NCBI GenBank assembly: GCA_018064245.1
Contig: JAGHVO010000002.1
Coordinates: forward strand, 1 to 44,514
Direction of reading: 5' to 3'
From: Candidatus Colimorpha pelethequi
GTDB lineage: Bacteria > Bacteroidota > Bacteroidia > Bacteroidales > P3
Length of the DNA: 44,514 nt
Part shown: positions 1-8,263 of the stretch, piece by piece
Layout of the letters: each line of letters begins with the position of its first letter
How positions within the stretch are numbered: the stretch's first letter is position 1
Made by a program: the position numbers and the translations under genes
Notes under the pieces: model-generated
Told to the model about the DNA's origin: nothing
Databases searched by the model: none
Seen by the model: only the letters and a program-made list of their open reading frames with translations

Positions 1-81
1 GCCCTTGATCGTGTCTTTTGACTCTTTTGGGGGCTGTTTTTTTACCTTTAGCATCTTGTTAGTTTGACTCAAAAGTTGCAT
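1..81 (-). CDS. partial unknown protein, 5' end only
   Basis: A minus-strand reading frame opens at an ATG (complement of 79-81), has a second in-frame ATG at 54, and stays open for 27 codons to the window edge. The visible residues start MQLLSQTNKMLKVKKQ and are Lys/Ser rich. Nothing in them identifies a family. It would be divergent from the gene at 191, sharing the short region between them. The frame is short and could be chance, so confidence is low. Confidence 0.3.
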   Translation of the reverse strand, partial: MQLLSQTNKMLKVKKQPPKESKDTIKG

Positions 82-190
82 TTCTTATTGGAACTTAAGC
101 CCAGAACTAATAATTGCTTTCTTCGATTATGACGAGCTATCCAAACAATATTATGTAAAACGTTCATTAACAAAAGATGATTTTGACCAA

Positions 191-934
191 TTGCTAAAAA
201 CCCCCAGTGATTTTGACGCGTTAAAGGGCGTGGCTGGCAGATTGGACTTGCACAATAACGATTCGGATGGGAGAAAATGGGTAAAAAAGGTAACAGGGTT
301 TTGTCGAGACCATCAAAAAGAAGCTCCTACCCATAGAATTTTAGTGTGTAGCAATGACGAAAGTCGCGTTAAAGAAGAGAAAGAAAATTGCCTATATCTT
401 GACAATTACTTTGAAACTCCACATGTGCTAAAAGCCATCAATTTGAAAAACTTGAAATTGAATCCTGACACTTATGCTCGTTATACGTATTCCCAAACTG
501 TGAAAAAATTTGATGGTAGCAAATATCGTTCCAGAATGTATAAAGCATACAATTCAGTTTTTGAGAAGAAACTTAACTTGGGATTATTGGGAGGATTATA
601 TAAAGCAACATACGTAGGAGACTATATTAAAGTCCAATTGCTCGGTAAAAATGCAGATCCAATATATTTGACGTATCATATTACTGATGGGAAAGCCGAA
701 CTCATCACATTCCAAGTAGGGAACGTGATTCGATACAAAGTCCCCGTCAAAACAGTAAAACCTTTAACAAAAAAGCAAGTTGCTCAAGAAAAAGAGAATA
801 CTCTTGTAAATAGAACTGTAAATGGAACAAAAAATACTGTTGAAAAAGGGAAAAATGGTGTTAAAAGCACAGCAGAGAAAACAGCCAAAACAGTTTCAAA
901 GAAAGTTACTACAAAGTCTGATTCTAAAAAGTAG
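191..934 (+). CDS. unknown protein with Lys-rich tail, 5' end uncertain
   Basis: I do not recognise this 247-residue product. The body (residues 1-195) is mixed and globular-looking. The last 50 residues are a low-complexity tail rich in Lys, Thr and Val (repeated KNTVEKGK, KSTAEKTAK type segments). The only start in range is a TTG. The same frame is open back to base 68 and reads protein-like upstream (FDYDELSKQYYVKR), with no ATG. The natural N-terminus may therefore have been lost by rearrangement, or a frameshift lies between 68 and 191. It ends 6 bases before the nuclease gene at 941, so the two are probably co-transcribed. Base composition is AT-rich, like the next two genes and unlike the housekeeping genes after 3 kb, which suggests an accessory segment. 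Confidence 0.55.
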   Translation: MLKTPSDFDALKGVAGRLDLHNNDSDGRKWVKKVTGFCRDHQKEAPTHRILVCSNDESRVKEEKENCLYLDNYFETPHVLKAINLKNLKLNPDTYARYTYSQTVKKFDGSKYRSRMYKAYNSVFEKKLNLGLLGGLYKATYVGDYIKVQLLGKNADPIYLTYHITDGKAELITFQVGNVIRYKVPVKTVKPLTKKQVAQEKENTLVNRTVNGTKNTVEKGKNGVKSTAEKTAKTVSKKVTTKSDSKK

Positions 935-940
935 CAGAAA

Positions 941-1735
941 ATGTTGAAGAAATATATATTACAAGTAATATTAATTGTTTTAGTGATATCCAAAACTGGA
1001 TATTGCCAATATTACGAATTACCCCAAACTTCAGCAAAAGACCACGTATTCAAATACTCAGCATACACTGTCCTTTATAATACCACTACAAACACACCAA
1101 GATGGGTTGCGTGGACTTTTTCTTCACAAAAAAGATCGAACATTCAAGTGGCACGTTCTGGAAATAAATTCCTTCCTGATCCCAATCTTGGTTCTGCAAG
1201 TCCAACACATAATTCATATACAAATTCAGGTTACGACCGAGGTCACATGTGTCCTGCTAATGACTGTTTGTGGAGCGGCAAAGCATTAGATGAGAGTTTT
1301 TACATGAGCAATGTTTGTCCTCAAACTCCTGAATTAAATAGAGCCAGAGGTCGTAAAGGACTCGGAAGTGTGTGGCGTATAGTGGAAGATAAATGCGATG
1401 GTCCATGGGCAGACAAATACAAAATGCTTTATATTGTTGCAGGTCCCATTCCAAATGAAATTCGAGGAACTATCACAATTGAAGATGGTAAATCAATTCT
1501 TGTACCAAAACGTTTTTTTAAGGCGATAGTTGGTGTGGATAAAAACGGTCAGTATCATGGAATTGGTTTCATTTTTACCCAAGAATGTGCAGTTCAAATT
1601 GTATCCATTGACGAGGTTGAAAGGCAAGCAAGTCTTGATCTATTTTATCAAATACCTCAAAGAATACAAAATAAAATTGAACAAGTATCTTCCTTTTCGG
1701 AAAGTGACTGGCCTGGACTTAGTGTAATTAAATAA
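941..1735 (+). CDS. secreted DNA/RNA non-specific endonuclease (DRGH type)
   Basis: 264 residues with an N-terminal signal peptide (about residues 1-22, hydrophobic core then GYCQ). The active-site motif SGYDRGHMCPANDC lies near residue 99, and a downstream metal-ligand Asn sits in YMSNVCPQ. These are the hallmarks of the beta-beta-alpha-metal NUC1/EndoG family, which cleaves DNA and RNA using a single Mg2+. The length matches single-domain bacterial members. Export suggests extracellular nucleic-acid scavenging or a toxin-like role; the sequence does not decide which. The gene follows the unknown gene at 191 after 6 bases, so it is likely the second gene of that transcript. No immunity gene typical of intracellular nuclease toxins is obvious, although the next gene (1817) is unassigned. 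Confidence 0.9.
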   Translation: MLKKYILQVILIVLVISKTGYCQYYELPQTSAKDHVFKYSAYTVLYNTTTNTPRWVAWTFSSQKRSNIQVARSGNKFLPDPNLGSASPTHNSYTNSGYDRGHMCPANDCLWSGKALDESFYMSNVCPQTPELNRARGRKGLGSVWRIVEDKCDGPWADKYKMLYIVAGPIPNEIRGTITIEDGKSILVPKRFFKAIVGVDKNGQYHGIGFIFTQECAVQIVSIDEVERQASLDLFYQIPQRIQNKIEQVSSFSESDWPGLSVIK

Positions 1736-1816
1736 GCCTATTGTATCAACATTTGTCGACACATTTAATAATACAATATCTTATCAAATGTAGAAGATTT
1801 CATTATTTAATTGAAT

Positions 1817-2446
1817 ATGCAAACACTACCGAAAGGATGGTATAATAGTTCAGAAATACCTTCAGATAATAGTGTTATATCTGAAATTTTAAAATGCCTA
1901 TCTTTACTAGTATTAAAAAAAAGCAAAAGGGATGAAAATACAAAAAAAGTAAAATCAGGACTATGCACACTTGGAATGAAACTAAAATACAGCTGTTATA
2001 CAAACCGTTTAGATTCTAAAAGGGCAGAAGAACTTTCTCATATTGCAACAGAACAGAAAGTGTACTTTAAAAACACAGAATGGTTATATGATTTAATTTG
2101 GTATAAAGAATGTTGGGATTATACTATTTCAGAACTTGGATTAGCTGTGGAATCAGAATGGCAATATCATCGTAATAAAGAAACCGATAGGAATAATTTT
2201 TATCCTGCAGTACGTTATGATTTTCAAAAGCTTGTTATCGGTACAGCAAAAATAAATTTGATGATATTCAAACAACCTAAATCCAAAGCATCTGCAACAT
2301 CAACTGAAGAATTATTAAAACAATTTGATTACTATGTAAGACAACAATTAGCTAAATACCAGCCTAAAGTGAGTAATCGCCAATTTATATGTGTCGCATA
2401 CAAACATGATATGAAATCTTATGATTATAAAATCTTTGAAAGTTAA
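1817..2446 (+). CDS. unknown accessory protein
   Basis: A 209-residue product with no signal peptide or membrane segment and no family I recognise. I start it at the ATG at 1817 rather than the TTG at 1811. It is Lys/Tyr/Trp rich, with a segment ESEWQYHRN..RYDFQKLVIGTAKINLMIF near residues 115-155. That segment could be read as an E/D..QK arrangement of a restriction-like fold, but this is a weak resemblance and I do not call it. Codon use is very AT-rich. It lies between a secreted nuclease and an orphan nuclease toxin tip, so an immunity or partner role is possible by position only. Its 3' end overlaps the earliest possible start of the next frame by 26 bases. Confidence 0.55.
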   Translation: MQTLPKGWYNSSEIPSDNSVISEILKCLSLLVLKKSKRDENTKKVKSGLCTLGMKLKYSCYTNRLDSKRAEELSHIATEQKVYFKNTEWLYDLIWYKECWDYTISELGLAVESEWQYHRNKETDRNNFYPAVRYDFQKLVIGTAKINLMIFKQPKSKASATSTEELLKQFDYYVRQQLAKYQPKVSNRQFICVAYKHDMKSYDYKIFES

Positions 2447-2948
2447 CAATTATAAAGATTATTTACTACAACTTCGCACGGGTTGGTCCTCAGTTATCAT
2501 TGAAACCATGGGGTCGATGGAGGAAGCGGAGATCTATATGAAGGCGGGGTTGAAGGAGGCTTCTGTCGGCGGTAAAAAGGCTTTGATTCGGGGGAATATT
2601 GACTGGAAGGATTTCCCCATTAGGAATAATCCTTGGCTCAAGGACAAATTGGCGGACTATGATAAGTGGGCGGAATATAATAACGCTGATTTAATCGGGG
2701 AGGGGTATCCTCCGAGAGATAAGAACGGCGACCCTTACGAGTTGCATCATATCGGACAGCATCAGGATTCGCCCTTTGCTGAGCTGACTTGGGCGGAGCA
2801 CATGGGAGACGGCAACAATGCCATTCTTCATCCTAATCGCGAGAGCGAGATTGACAGGCAGCGATTTGAACAGGAAAAGTCACAATACTGGCAAGCCCGC
2901 TACAAGATGTTCTCGCAGCAAGAACTGGATGAAATCTACAACAAGTAG
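2421..2948 (+). CDS. orphan polymorphic-toxin tip, LHH (HNH/Endo VII) nuclease domain
   Basis: The C-terminal part carries GDPYELHHIGQHQDSPFAEL followed by the His of AEHMGDGNNAILHP. This is the LHH signature of HNH/Endo VII-type nuclease toxin domains that usually form the C-terminal tip of Rhs and similar polymorphic toxins. Residues 30-60 (EAEIYMKAGLKEA..ALIRGNIDW) also match what precedes this domain in such toxins. No delivery or repeat region is present: the frame starts at 2421 inside the previous gene, with another ATG at 2508. DNA from about 2470 onward is clearly more GC-rich than the sequence before it, so the join looks like a recombination point that left a stand-alone tip. Whether it is translated is unknown. 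A terminator follows directly. Confidence 0.7.
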   Translation: MIIKSLKVNNYKDYLLQLRTGWSSVIIETMGSMEEAEIYMKAGLKEASVGGKKALIRGNIDWKDFPIRNNPWLKDKLADYDKWAEYNNADLIGEGYPPRDKNGDPYELHHIGQHQDSPFAELTWAEHMGDGNNAILHPNRESEIDRQRFEQEKSQYWQARYKMFSQQELDEIYNK

Positions 2949-2956
2949 CAAATTCA

Positions 2957-2996
2957 AAAGGACGGTATCTGTCAAATGGCAGTGCCGTCCTTTTAT
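2957..2996 (+). terminator. Rho-independent terminator after the LHH gene
   Basis: AAAAGGACGG (2957-2966) pairs with CCGTCCTTTT (2985-2994), with a short inner CTG/CAG stem. The hairpin begins 8 bases past the stop codon and ends in a T run. Confidence 0.75.
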
Positions 2997-3085
2997 ATTT
3001 CCGCAAAGTCTTAGTCGATAGTCGCCTTTAATTAAGAATTGCCTCAACCTTAGTTTTCGTTTTCGTCATCGTTTTCGTTCTTGAT

Positions 3086-5161
3086 CTACATCACCATCGT
3101 CCCTATCTGGAATATGGCGAATGCCATTAGCCAGGCGAGGATGAGGGAGTGGATTACGGTGAAGGCTGCCCAGCCACGGCCGATTTCGCGGCGGATGGTG
3201 GCTACGGTGGCAACGCAAGGAAAGTAGAGCAATACGAACACCATAAAGGCGTATGCCGAAAGAGGCGTGAAGACTTGGCTTTGCCGTAGGGTCTCGTTGA
3301 GCGTTGCGTCGGGGTGCGTGGGTCGGTAAAGTATGCCCATGGTACTTACAATGGCTTCTTTGGCGGGAAGACCTGTGAGGACGCAGACGTTCATCTTCCA
3401 GTCAAATCCGAGCGGCTTCATTACGGGTTCCATCCAACGACCTATGGATGCGAGGACGGAGTGCTCTTTCTGTACTGCGTCCATTTCCATACTCAGCGAA
3501 TCTATCATCCTGCCTGCCATTTGAACGTCGTTTGAGGTAATATAACCGTCAACTTCAACTTGATATAGCTGGTCTATCTGTCTTTGGTAGGGTTCGGTGA
3601 GTTTTTCGTTGCGCGGGAAATAATAGAGTGCCCAGATAATGATGGAGGCGTAGAGTATCACCGTGGAGATTTTCTTGAGGTAATCCGCTACACGTTCCCA
3701 GATGTGCAGCCCCGTGTTGCGCAGGGTAGGACGGCGGAATTTTGGCAGCTCGCTCACGTAGTCTTCGTCGCCTTTGCGGAAATAGCGAGTGCGCTTCATG
3801 ATGAGTGCGAACAGGATGGAGAGCAAGATGCCTACAAGGTAAATCGAAATCATTACAAGCGCTTGATAGCGAGCGAAAAATGCCGATACGAGCAACATAT
3901 AGACAGGCAGGCGCGCCGAGCAGCTCATAAATGGGATCATGAGCATTGTAAGCGTACGGTCTTTGGGATCGTTGATGCTGCGAGCCGCCATGATGGCTGG
4001 CACGTTGCAGCCGAATCCGATGAGCATGGGAATGAACGAGCGCCCGTGAAGTCCCACTCTATGCATGATGCCGTCCATCAAGTAGGCGGCACGTGCCATA
4101 TAGCCGCTGTCTTCCATCAGCGATATGAAGAAGAAGAGGATGATGATGTTGGGCAGGAAGGAGATCACGGCTCCCACGCCTTGCACCACGCCGTCGATGA
4201 GCATAGAGGAAAACCATCCTTCAGGGAGACTGGAAGAAAGCCATGCGCATAGTAAATCTATGCCGTTCGCAATCCACTGTTGCGGATGGCTTCCCAAGGA
4301 GAATGTGCATTGGAATACAAGGTAGAGTATGCCGATGAGAATGGGAAATCCGAGCCAGCGGTTAGTGAGCACGGAGTCGATTTTCTCAAGAGTCGTGTGG
4401 TCGCTATTGTCGTCGCTGTGGTGAAGTGTTTTTTCGAGTGCTCCGTGAATGAATCCGTGTCGGTTTTCGTGAATGATGGAGGCCACGCTTTCGCCGAGTT
4501 CGCGCTCCAGTTTGTTGCGCAATAGCGATGCCTTCTTTTCAATCTCTTCAAGGTCTGGCAAATCCTGCATCAATCGCATGGCGCGATGCGGGTTTTCAAG
4601 AAGTCGAATGGCTAAATGACGCATACTGACACCCTTTAGAATCTCTTCCGACTGCGGGTGTTTGTGTCGTGAATCTATCAGTGCGTGGCGAAGTTCAAGA
4701 ATGGCTTCTTCGGTGTCGCGTCCGTATTCAACATGTATGTGTCGACTTTGTTGCTTGTGGTCGTGGAGCGATTTCTCGATGGTATTCGCTAACTCCGAAA
4801 TGCCGCTTCCGGTAAGGGCGTTGATGACATGGACGGGAGTTCCTAGCAGACGACTCAACTGTTTGGTGTCCAAATTGTGGTCTGTTGCGGTGAGTTTGTC
4901 GTAATAGTTCAGTGCCAACGCCAGATTTTGGTGCATATCGATGAGCTGCGGCGTGATGACCATGGATTCGTCAAGGTCACGGCAATCTACGACTTGAACG
5001 ATGGCGTCGGGGTGCAACGGCAGGATGTCTTCAGGGTCGGAAACCTCAATCCACTCAAACCCATTGTCGGGAAATAATGGGCGTATGCAATCGCAAAATG
5101 CAGATTTTCCGCTGTTTGCCGATCCTGTTACAACGATTCGAGTGTTTTTTGCCGTCTCCAT
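3086..5161 (-). CDS. feoB: FeoB-family ferrous/metal ion transporter
   Basis: 691 residues: an N-terminal G domain, then a helical domain, then a multi-helix membrane region. The P-loop is GSANSGKS, the G4 motif is NYYD, and the G5-like INALTGSG is present. The membrane part carries the Feo gate signatures GFGCNVPA and MSCSARLPVY. The switch region is less canonical (VVDCRDLDES). The family imports Fe2+, or Mn2+ in some Porphyromonas paralogues, across the inner membrane using GTP hydrolysis. There is no FeoA domain and no adjacent feoA, unlike the common Bacteroides FeoAB fusion, so this may be the second FeoB type. I start at the ATG at 5161: an upstream in-frame ATG at 5200 lies inside the promoter. 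A 20-bp palindrome overlaps the promoter, which fits metal-dependent repression. Confidence 0.9.
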   Translation of the reverse strand: METAKNTRIVVTGSANSGKSAFCDCIRPLFPDNGFEWIEVSDPEDILPLHPDAIVQVVDCRDLDESMVITPQLIDMHQNLALALNYYDKLTATDHNLDTKQLSRLLGTPVHVINALTGSGISELANTIEKSLHDHKQQSRHIHVEYGRDTEEAILELRHALIDSRHKHPQSEEILKGVSMRHLAIRLLENPHRAMRLMQDLPDLEEIEKKASLLRNKLERELGESVASIIHENRHGFIHGALEKTLHHSDDNSDHTTLEKIDSVLTNRWLGFPILIGILYLVFQCTFSLGSHPQQWIANGIDLLCAWLSSSLPEGWFSSMLIDGVVQGVGAVISFLPNIIILFFFISLMEDSGYMARAAYLMDGIMHRVGLHGRSFIPMLIGFGCNVPAIMAARSINDPKDRTLTMLMIPFMSCSARLPVYMLLVSAFFARYQALVMISIYLVGILLSILFALIMKRTRYFRKGDEDYVSELPKFRRPTLRNTGLHIWERVADYLKKISTVILYASIIIWALYYFPRNEKLTEPYQRQIDQLYQVEVDGYITSNDVQMAGRMIDSLSMEMDAVQKEHSVLASIGRWMEPVMKPLGFDWKMNVCVLTGLPAKEAIVSTMGILYRPTHPDATLNETLRQSQVFTPLSAYAFMVFVLLYFPCVATVATIRREIGRGWAAFTVIHSLILAWLMAFAIFQIGTMVM

Positions 5162-5169
5162 ATCTTTTG

Positions 5170-5201
5170 CAAAGGTACAATATATATATAGGTCGTGCAA
5201 T
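5170..5201 (-). promoter_or_regulatory. feoB promoter (Bacteroidetes -33/-7 type)
   Basis: On the minus strand, ATTG (5198-5201) is followed after 20 bases by TACCTTTG (5170-5177), matching TTTG-N19..21-TAnnTTTG. The expected start of transcription is about 5166, only a few bases before the ATG at 5161, so the message has almost no leader. Confidence 0.75.
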
Positions 5202-5218
5202 CACTAAAATTAGTGATT
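5199..5218. promoter_or_regulatory. palindromic operator candidate upstream of feoB
   Basis: AATCACTAA-AA-TTAGTGATT is a perfect inverted repeat with 9-base arms around a 2-base centre. It overlaps the -33 element of the feoB promoter, a position where a bound protein would block RNA polymerase. Given the gene, a Fur- or DtxR/MntR-type metal regulator is the natural guess. The half-site TTAGTGATT is not an exact match to either textbook box. Confidence 0.55.
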
Positions 5219-5311
5219 TGCAAAATGACGACTGCTTCTTGCGATTTTCAGGATAATCTGTATCCACTAATTGTCAATAAATTCTCTTTTCTGTAAATCA
5301 TTAAAAATTCG

Positions 5312-5319
5312 TATATTTG
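5312..5319 (+). promoter_or_regulatory. -7 element, probable promoter of the M20 pair
   Basis: TATATTTG fits TAnnTTTG. The best -33 candidate 20 bases upstream is only TTTC. It would give a leader of about 110 bases that includes the heptamer repeats before 5433. Confidence 0.45.
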
Positions 5320-5400
5320 CAAATCAATAGATTTGAAGATTGTAGAATGTAGAGTGGAAATACACTTTTACGAATTATTGTATCTATCTAAATCTATCGG

Positions 5401-5432
5401 CTTAAAACTTAAAACCTGAAACTTAAAACTTT
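5401..5432 (+). repeat. heptamer repeat abutting a start codon
   Basis: Four CTTAAAA-type heptamers (CTTAAAA, CTTAAAA, CCTGAAA, CTTAAAA) and a partial CTTT run directly into the ATG at 5433. The same heptamer in the same sense relative to its gene precedes the acyl-CoA synthetase gene at 34567. Confidence 0.8.
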
Positions 5433-6803
5433 ATGAAAGCCACCCAACAATACATCGAGGCCAATAAAGACCGTTTTCTTGACGAACTTTTCGAACTCAT
5501 CCGAATCCCTTCCATTTCTTCCGAGTCGGAGCACAAGCCCGACATGATACGTTGCGCCGAGCAGTGGCGCAAGTTGTTGCTTCAGGCCGGTGCCGACAAG
5601 GCCGAGCTGCTTCCAACTTCGGGAAATCCGTTGGTCTATGGCGAGAAAATAATCGATCCCGCCAAGAAAACCATTCTCGTTTACGGTCACTATGACGTGA
5701 TGCCCGTAGCTCCCTTGGAACTTTGGAATACCGACCCGTTCGAACCTGTTGTTAAAGATGGCAAGATTTGGGCGCGTGGTGCGGACGACGACAAGGGACA
5801 GAGCTTCATGCAGGCGAAGGCTTTCGAGACTATGGTAGCTACCAACTCGTTGCCTTGCAATGTGAAGTTCATTTTTGAAGGCGAAGAGGAAATTGGATCT
5901 CCCTCGTTGGCAGAGTGGATTGTGAAGGAAGAAAACAAAAAACTGCTCAAGGCAGACGTGATATTGGTGAGCGACACGGACATGGTCTCCGACAAGGTGC
6001 CGAGTATCTGCACGGGCTTGCGTGGTCTTTGCAAGTTTGAGATGCGTCTGACGGGTCCTGACCACGACTTGCACAGTGGCGACTTTGGCGGAACGGTGTC
6101 CAATCCCGTCAATGTGCTTTCGTGGATGATTGGAACGGTGCTCGACAAGGACGGTCATATTACCATTCCAGGCTTCTACGACGACGTCCTCGTGGTGAGT
6201 CCCGAGGAACGTGCACTCATCAATCAGGCACCCTACAGCGATGATGCCTATAAGAAAAGTGTGGGCGTGGAGGTGCTGCATGGCGAAAAGGACTATACAA
6301 CGTTGGAGCGCATCGGCATCCGTCCAACCTTTGATGTCTGCGGCATTCAGGGTGGATATTCAGGTGAAGGTTTCAAGACCATCATTCCTTCCGAAGCTTG
6401 GGCGAAACTCTCGTTCCGACTGGTGGCAAACCAAAACCCGCAACGCATCGCCAAGTTGGTGGAGGACTATTTTAGGCAAATCGCTCCCGAGAGTGTAAAA
6501 TTGGATTTCCATTTTTATGAGGTGGGAAAACCTTATGTCTGCCCCATCGACTTGCCAGAATATCGTGCCGCCGAAGAGGCTTTCAAGGAAACTTGCGGTA
6601 TGCGTCCAATCCCCGCCAAAAGTGGTTGCAGCATCAGCATCGTGAGTGTCTTTGAACGTGAGCTTGGACTCAAGAGTATCTTGATGGGTTTCGGACTTGG
6701 AGCCGACAACATTCACGCACCCAACGAGAACTATCGCATAGACCGATTCTTCAAAGGCATAGAAACCGCCGTGGCGTATTTCCAGCATTATTGTGATTTG
6801 TGA
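5433..6803 (+). CDS. M20 family metallodipeptidase, first copy
   Basis: 456 residues with a complete M20 di-zinc site: GHYDVMP, ADDDKG, EGEEEIGS, the Asp of SDTDM and the late His in IHAPNEN. The family removes residues from dipeptides or short peptides in the cytoplasm; no signal peptide is present. Length is normal for the DapE/carnosinase-like M20 dipeptidases common in Bacteroidetes. It is followed by a close paralogue at 6894 with the same order of motifs, so this is a tandem duplication. The stop codon TGA lies inside a run of TTGTGAT/AGTGAAT heptamers. The exact substrate cannot be read from sequence. Confidence 0.9.
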   Translation: MKATQQYIEANKDRFLDELFELIRIPSISSESEHKPDMIRCAEQWRKLLLQAGADKAELLPTSGNPLVYGEKIIDPAKKTILVYGHYDVMPVAPLELWNTDPFEPVVKDGKIWARGADDDKGQSFMQAKAFETMVATNSLPCNVKFIFEGEEEIGSPSLAEWIVKEENKKLLKADVILVSDTDMVSDKVPSICTGLRGLCKFEMRLTGPDHDLHSGDFGGTVSNPVNVLSWMIGTVLDKDGHITIPGFYDDVLVVSPEERALINQAPYSDDAYKKSVGVEVLHGEKDYTTLERIGIRPTFDVCGIQGGYSGEGFKTIIPSEAWAKLSFRLVANQNPQRIAKLVEDYFRQIAPESVKLDFHFYEVGKPYVCPIDLPEYRAAEEAFKETCGMRPIPAKSGCSISIVSVFERELGLKSILMGFGLGADNIHAPNENYRIDRFFKGIETAVAYFQHYCDL

Positions 6804-6889
6804 TCAGTGAATAGTGAATAGTGACTAGTGACCTGTGAATAGGGGGGGTAATCTCCTAATCTTCAAATCTTCAAATCTTCAAATCTTAA
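6791..6889 (+). repeat. heptamer and octamer repeats between the two dipeptidase genes
   Basis: Two TTGTGAT units (6791-6804) contain the last codons and the stop of the first gene. After one extra C come AGTGAAT, AGTGAAT, AGTGACT, AGTGACC and TGTGAAT (6806-6840). A run of AATCTTCA octamers follows at about 6858-6889, just before the next ATG. Reverse-complemented, the heptamers read ATTCACT/GGTCACT, the same family seen at 9671 and 24928. Confidence 0.8.
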
Positions 6890-6893
6890 TAAT

Positions 6894-8255
6894 ATGAAAG
6901 ATATCAAGCAATACATTGAAGCGAACAAAGACCGCTTTTTGAATGAACTTTTCGAACTGATTCGTATTCCTTCCATCTCCGCCGAAAGCGAACACAAGGA
7001 GGATATGGTGCGCTGCGCCAACAAATGGAAAGAACTCATCCTCGCCGCTGGAGCCGACAAGGCAGAGGTGATGCCCAGCGCAGGCAACCCCGTGGTCTAT
7101 GGCGAGAAAATAATCGACCCGAAGAAACCTACCGTCTTGGTTTATGGCCACTACGACGTGATGCCCGTTGCTCCGCTCGAACTCTGGAAAACCCAGCCAT
7201 TCGAGCCTGTCGTAAAGGATGGCAAGATTTGGGCTCGTGGCGCCGATGACGACAAGGGTCAGAGTTTTATGCAAGCCAAGGCTTTTGAGTTTATGGTCAA
7301 GACCAACCAATTGCCTTGCAACGTGAAATTTATGATTGAAGGCGAAGAGGAAATCGGAAGTGGTAGCCTATATGGATTCTGTGAAGAACACAAAGAACTG
7401 CTTAAAAGCGATGTGATTCTGGTGTCCGACACCAGCATGATTGCTCCCGACGTTCCCAGCATCACCAGTGGTTTGCGTGGCCTTTGCTATTGGGAAGTGG
7501 AAGTTACGGGCGCCAACCATGACCTTCACAGCGGTATTTATGGCGGCGCTGTCGCCAACCCCATCAACATTCTTTGTAAGATGATTGCTGGTTTGCACGA
7601 CGAAAACAACCACATCACCATTCCTGGATTCTACGATGATGTTTTGGTTATCAGTGATGAGGAACGTGCTCTTATGGCTCAGGCTCCTTTCTCCGAGGAA
7701 GACTACAAGCGCGAACTCGACATTCGTACGGTGCACGGTGAAAAGGGTTACACTACCAAGGAACGCACGGGTATTCGTCCTTGTCTCGACGTTTGTGGCA
7801 TCTGGGGCGGTCATACCGGCGAGGGCAGCAAGACTGTTTTGCCTTCCAAGGCATACGCCAAGATTTCAACTCGTCTTGTCGCCAATCAGGACTACGAGAA
7901 GGTCAGCAAGATGTTCAAGGATTACTTCGAAAGTGTCGCTCCCGAGTGCGTGAAGGTAAAGGTTACGCCTTGCCACGGCGGCGCTGCGTATGTGGCACCT
8001 CTTGATCTTAAGGCTTATAAGGCTGCTGAGCGTGCTATGACCGAAACATTTGGCAAGCGCCCCATTCCTACTCGTAGTGGTGGAAGTATTCCTATCGTTG
8101 CTGGTTTCGAGCGCATTCTTGGCACCAAGAGCATCCTTATGGGATTTGGTTTGGGAAGTGATGATATTCATGCTCCTAATGAGAATTATCCGCTCTGCCA
8201 GTTCTTCAAGGGTATCGAGACCATTCCTTATTTCTACGAATATTTTAGTGAATGA
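6894..8255 (+). CDS. M20 family metallodipeptidase, second copy
   Basis: 453 residues, co-linear with the preceding dipeptidase over its full length and with the same metal motifs (GHYDVMP, ADDDKG, EGEEEIGS, SDTSM, IHAPNEN). The copies differ most around residues 150-180 and in the lid region after residue 260. They may therefore have diverged in substrate preference. It is cytoplasmic, since no signal peptide is visible. No clear TAnnTTTG promoter lies in the 90-base gap, so read-through from the first copy is likely. The repeat-rich gap suggests an old rather than recent duplication event. Confidence 0.9.
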   Translation: MKDIKQYIEANKDRFLNELFELIRIPSISAESEHKEDMVRCANKWKELILAAGADKAEVMPSAGNPVVYGEKIIDPKKPTVLVYGHYDVMPVAPLELWKTQPFEPVVKDGKIWARGADDDKGQSFMQAKAFEFMVKTNQLPCNVKFMIEGEEEIGSGSLYGFCEEHKELLKSDVILVSDTSMIAPDVPSITSGLRGLCYWEVEVTGANHDLHSGIYGGAVANPINILCKMIAGLHDENNHITIPGFYDDVLVISDEERALMAQAPFSEEDYKRELDIRTVHGEKGYTTKERTGIRPCLDVCGIWGGHTGEGSKTVLPSKAYAKISTRLVANQDYEKVSKMFKDYFESVAPECVKVKVTPCHGGAAYVAPLDLKAYKAAERAMTETFGKRPIPTRSGGSIPIVAGFERILGTKSILMGFGLGSDDIHAPNENYPLCQFFKGIETIPYFYEYFSE

Positions 8256-8263
8256 GGTAATGT

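Noticed and set aside
941-2948. The nuclease genes at the left end as part of the CRISPR system
   Set aside because: One has a signal peptide and NUC1 motif, the other is a toxin LHH domain. Neither has Cas features and both are 40 kb from the array.
5162-5200. A longer FeoB starting at the ATG at 5200
   Set aside because: The added residues would be translated from the promoter itself (TACCTTTG and the AT run). FeoB homology begins after 5161.
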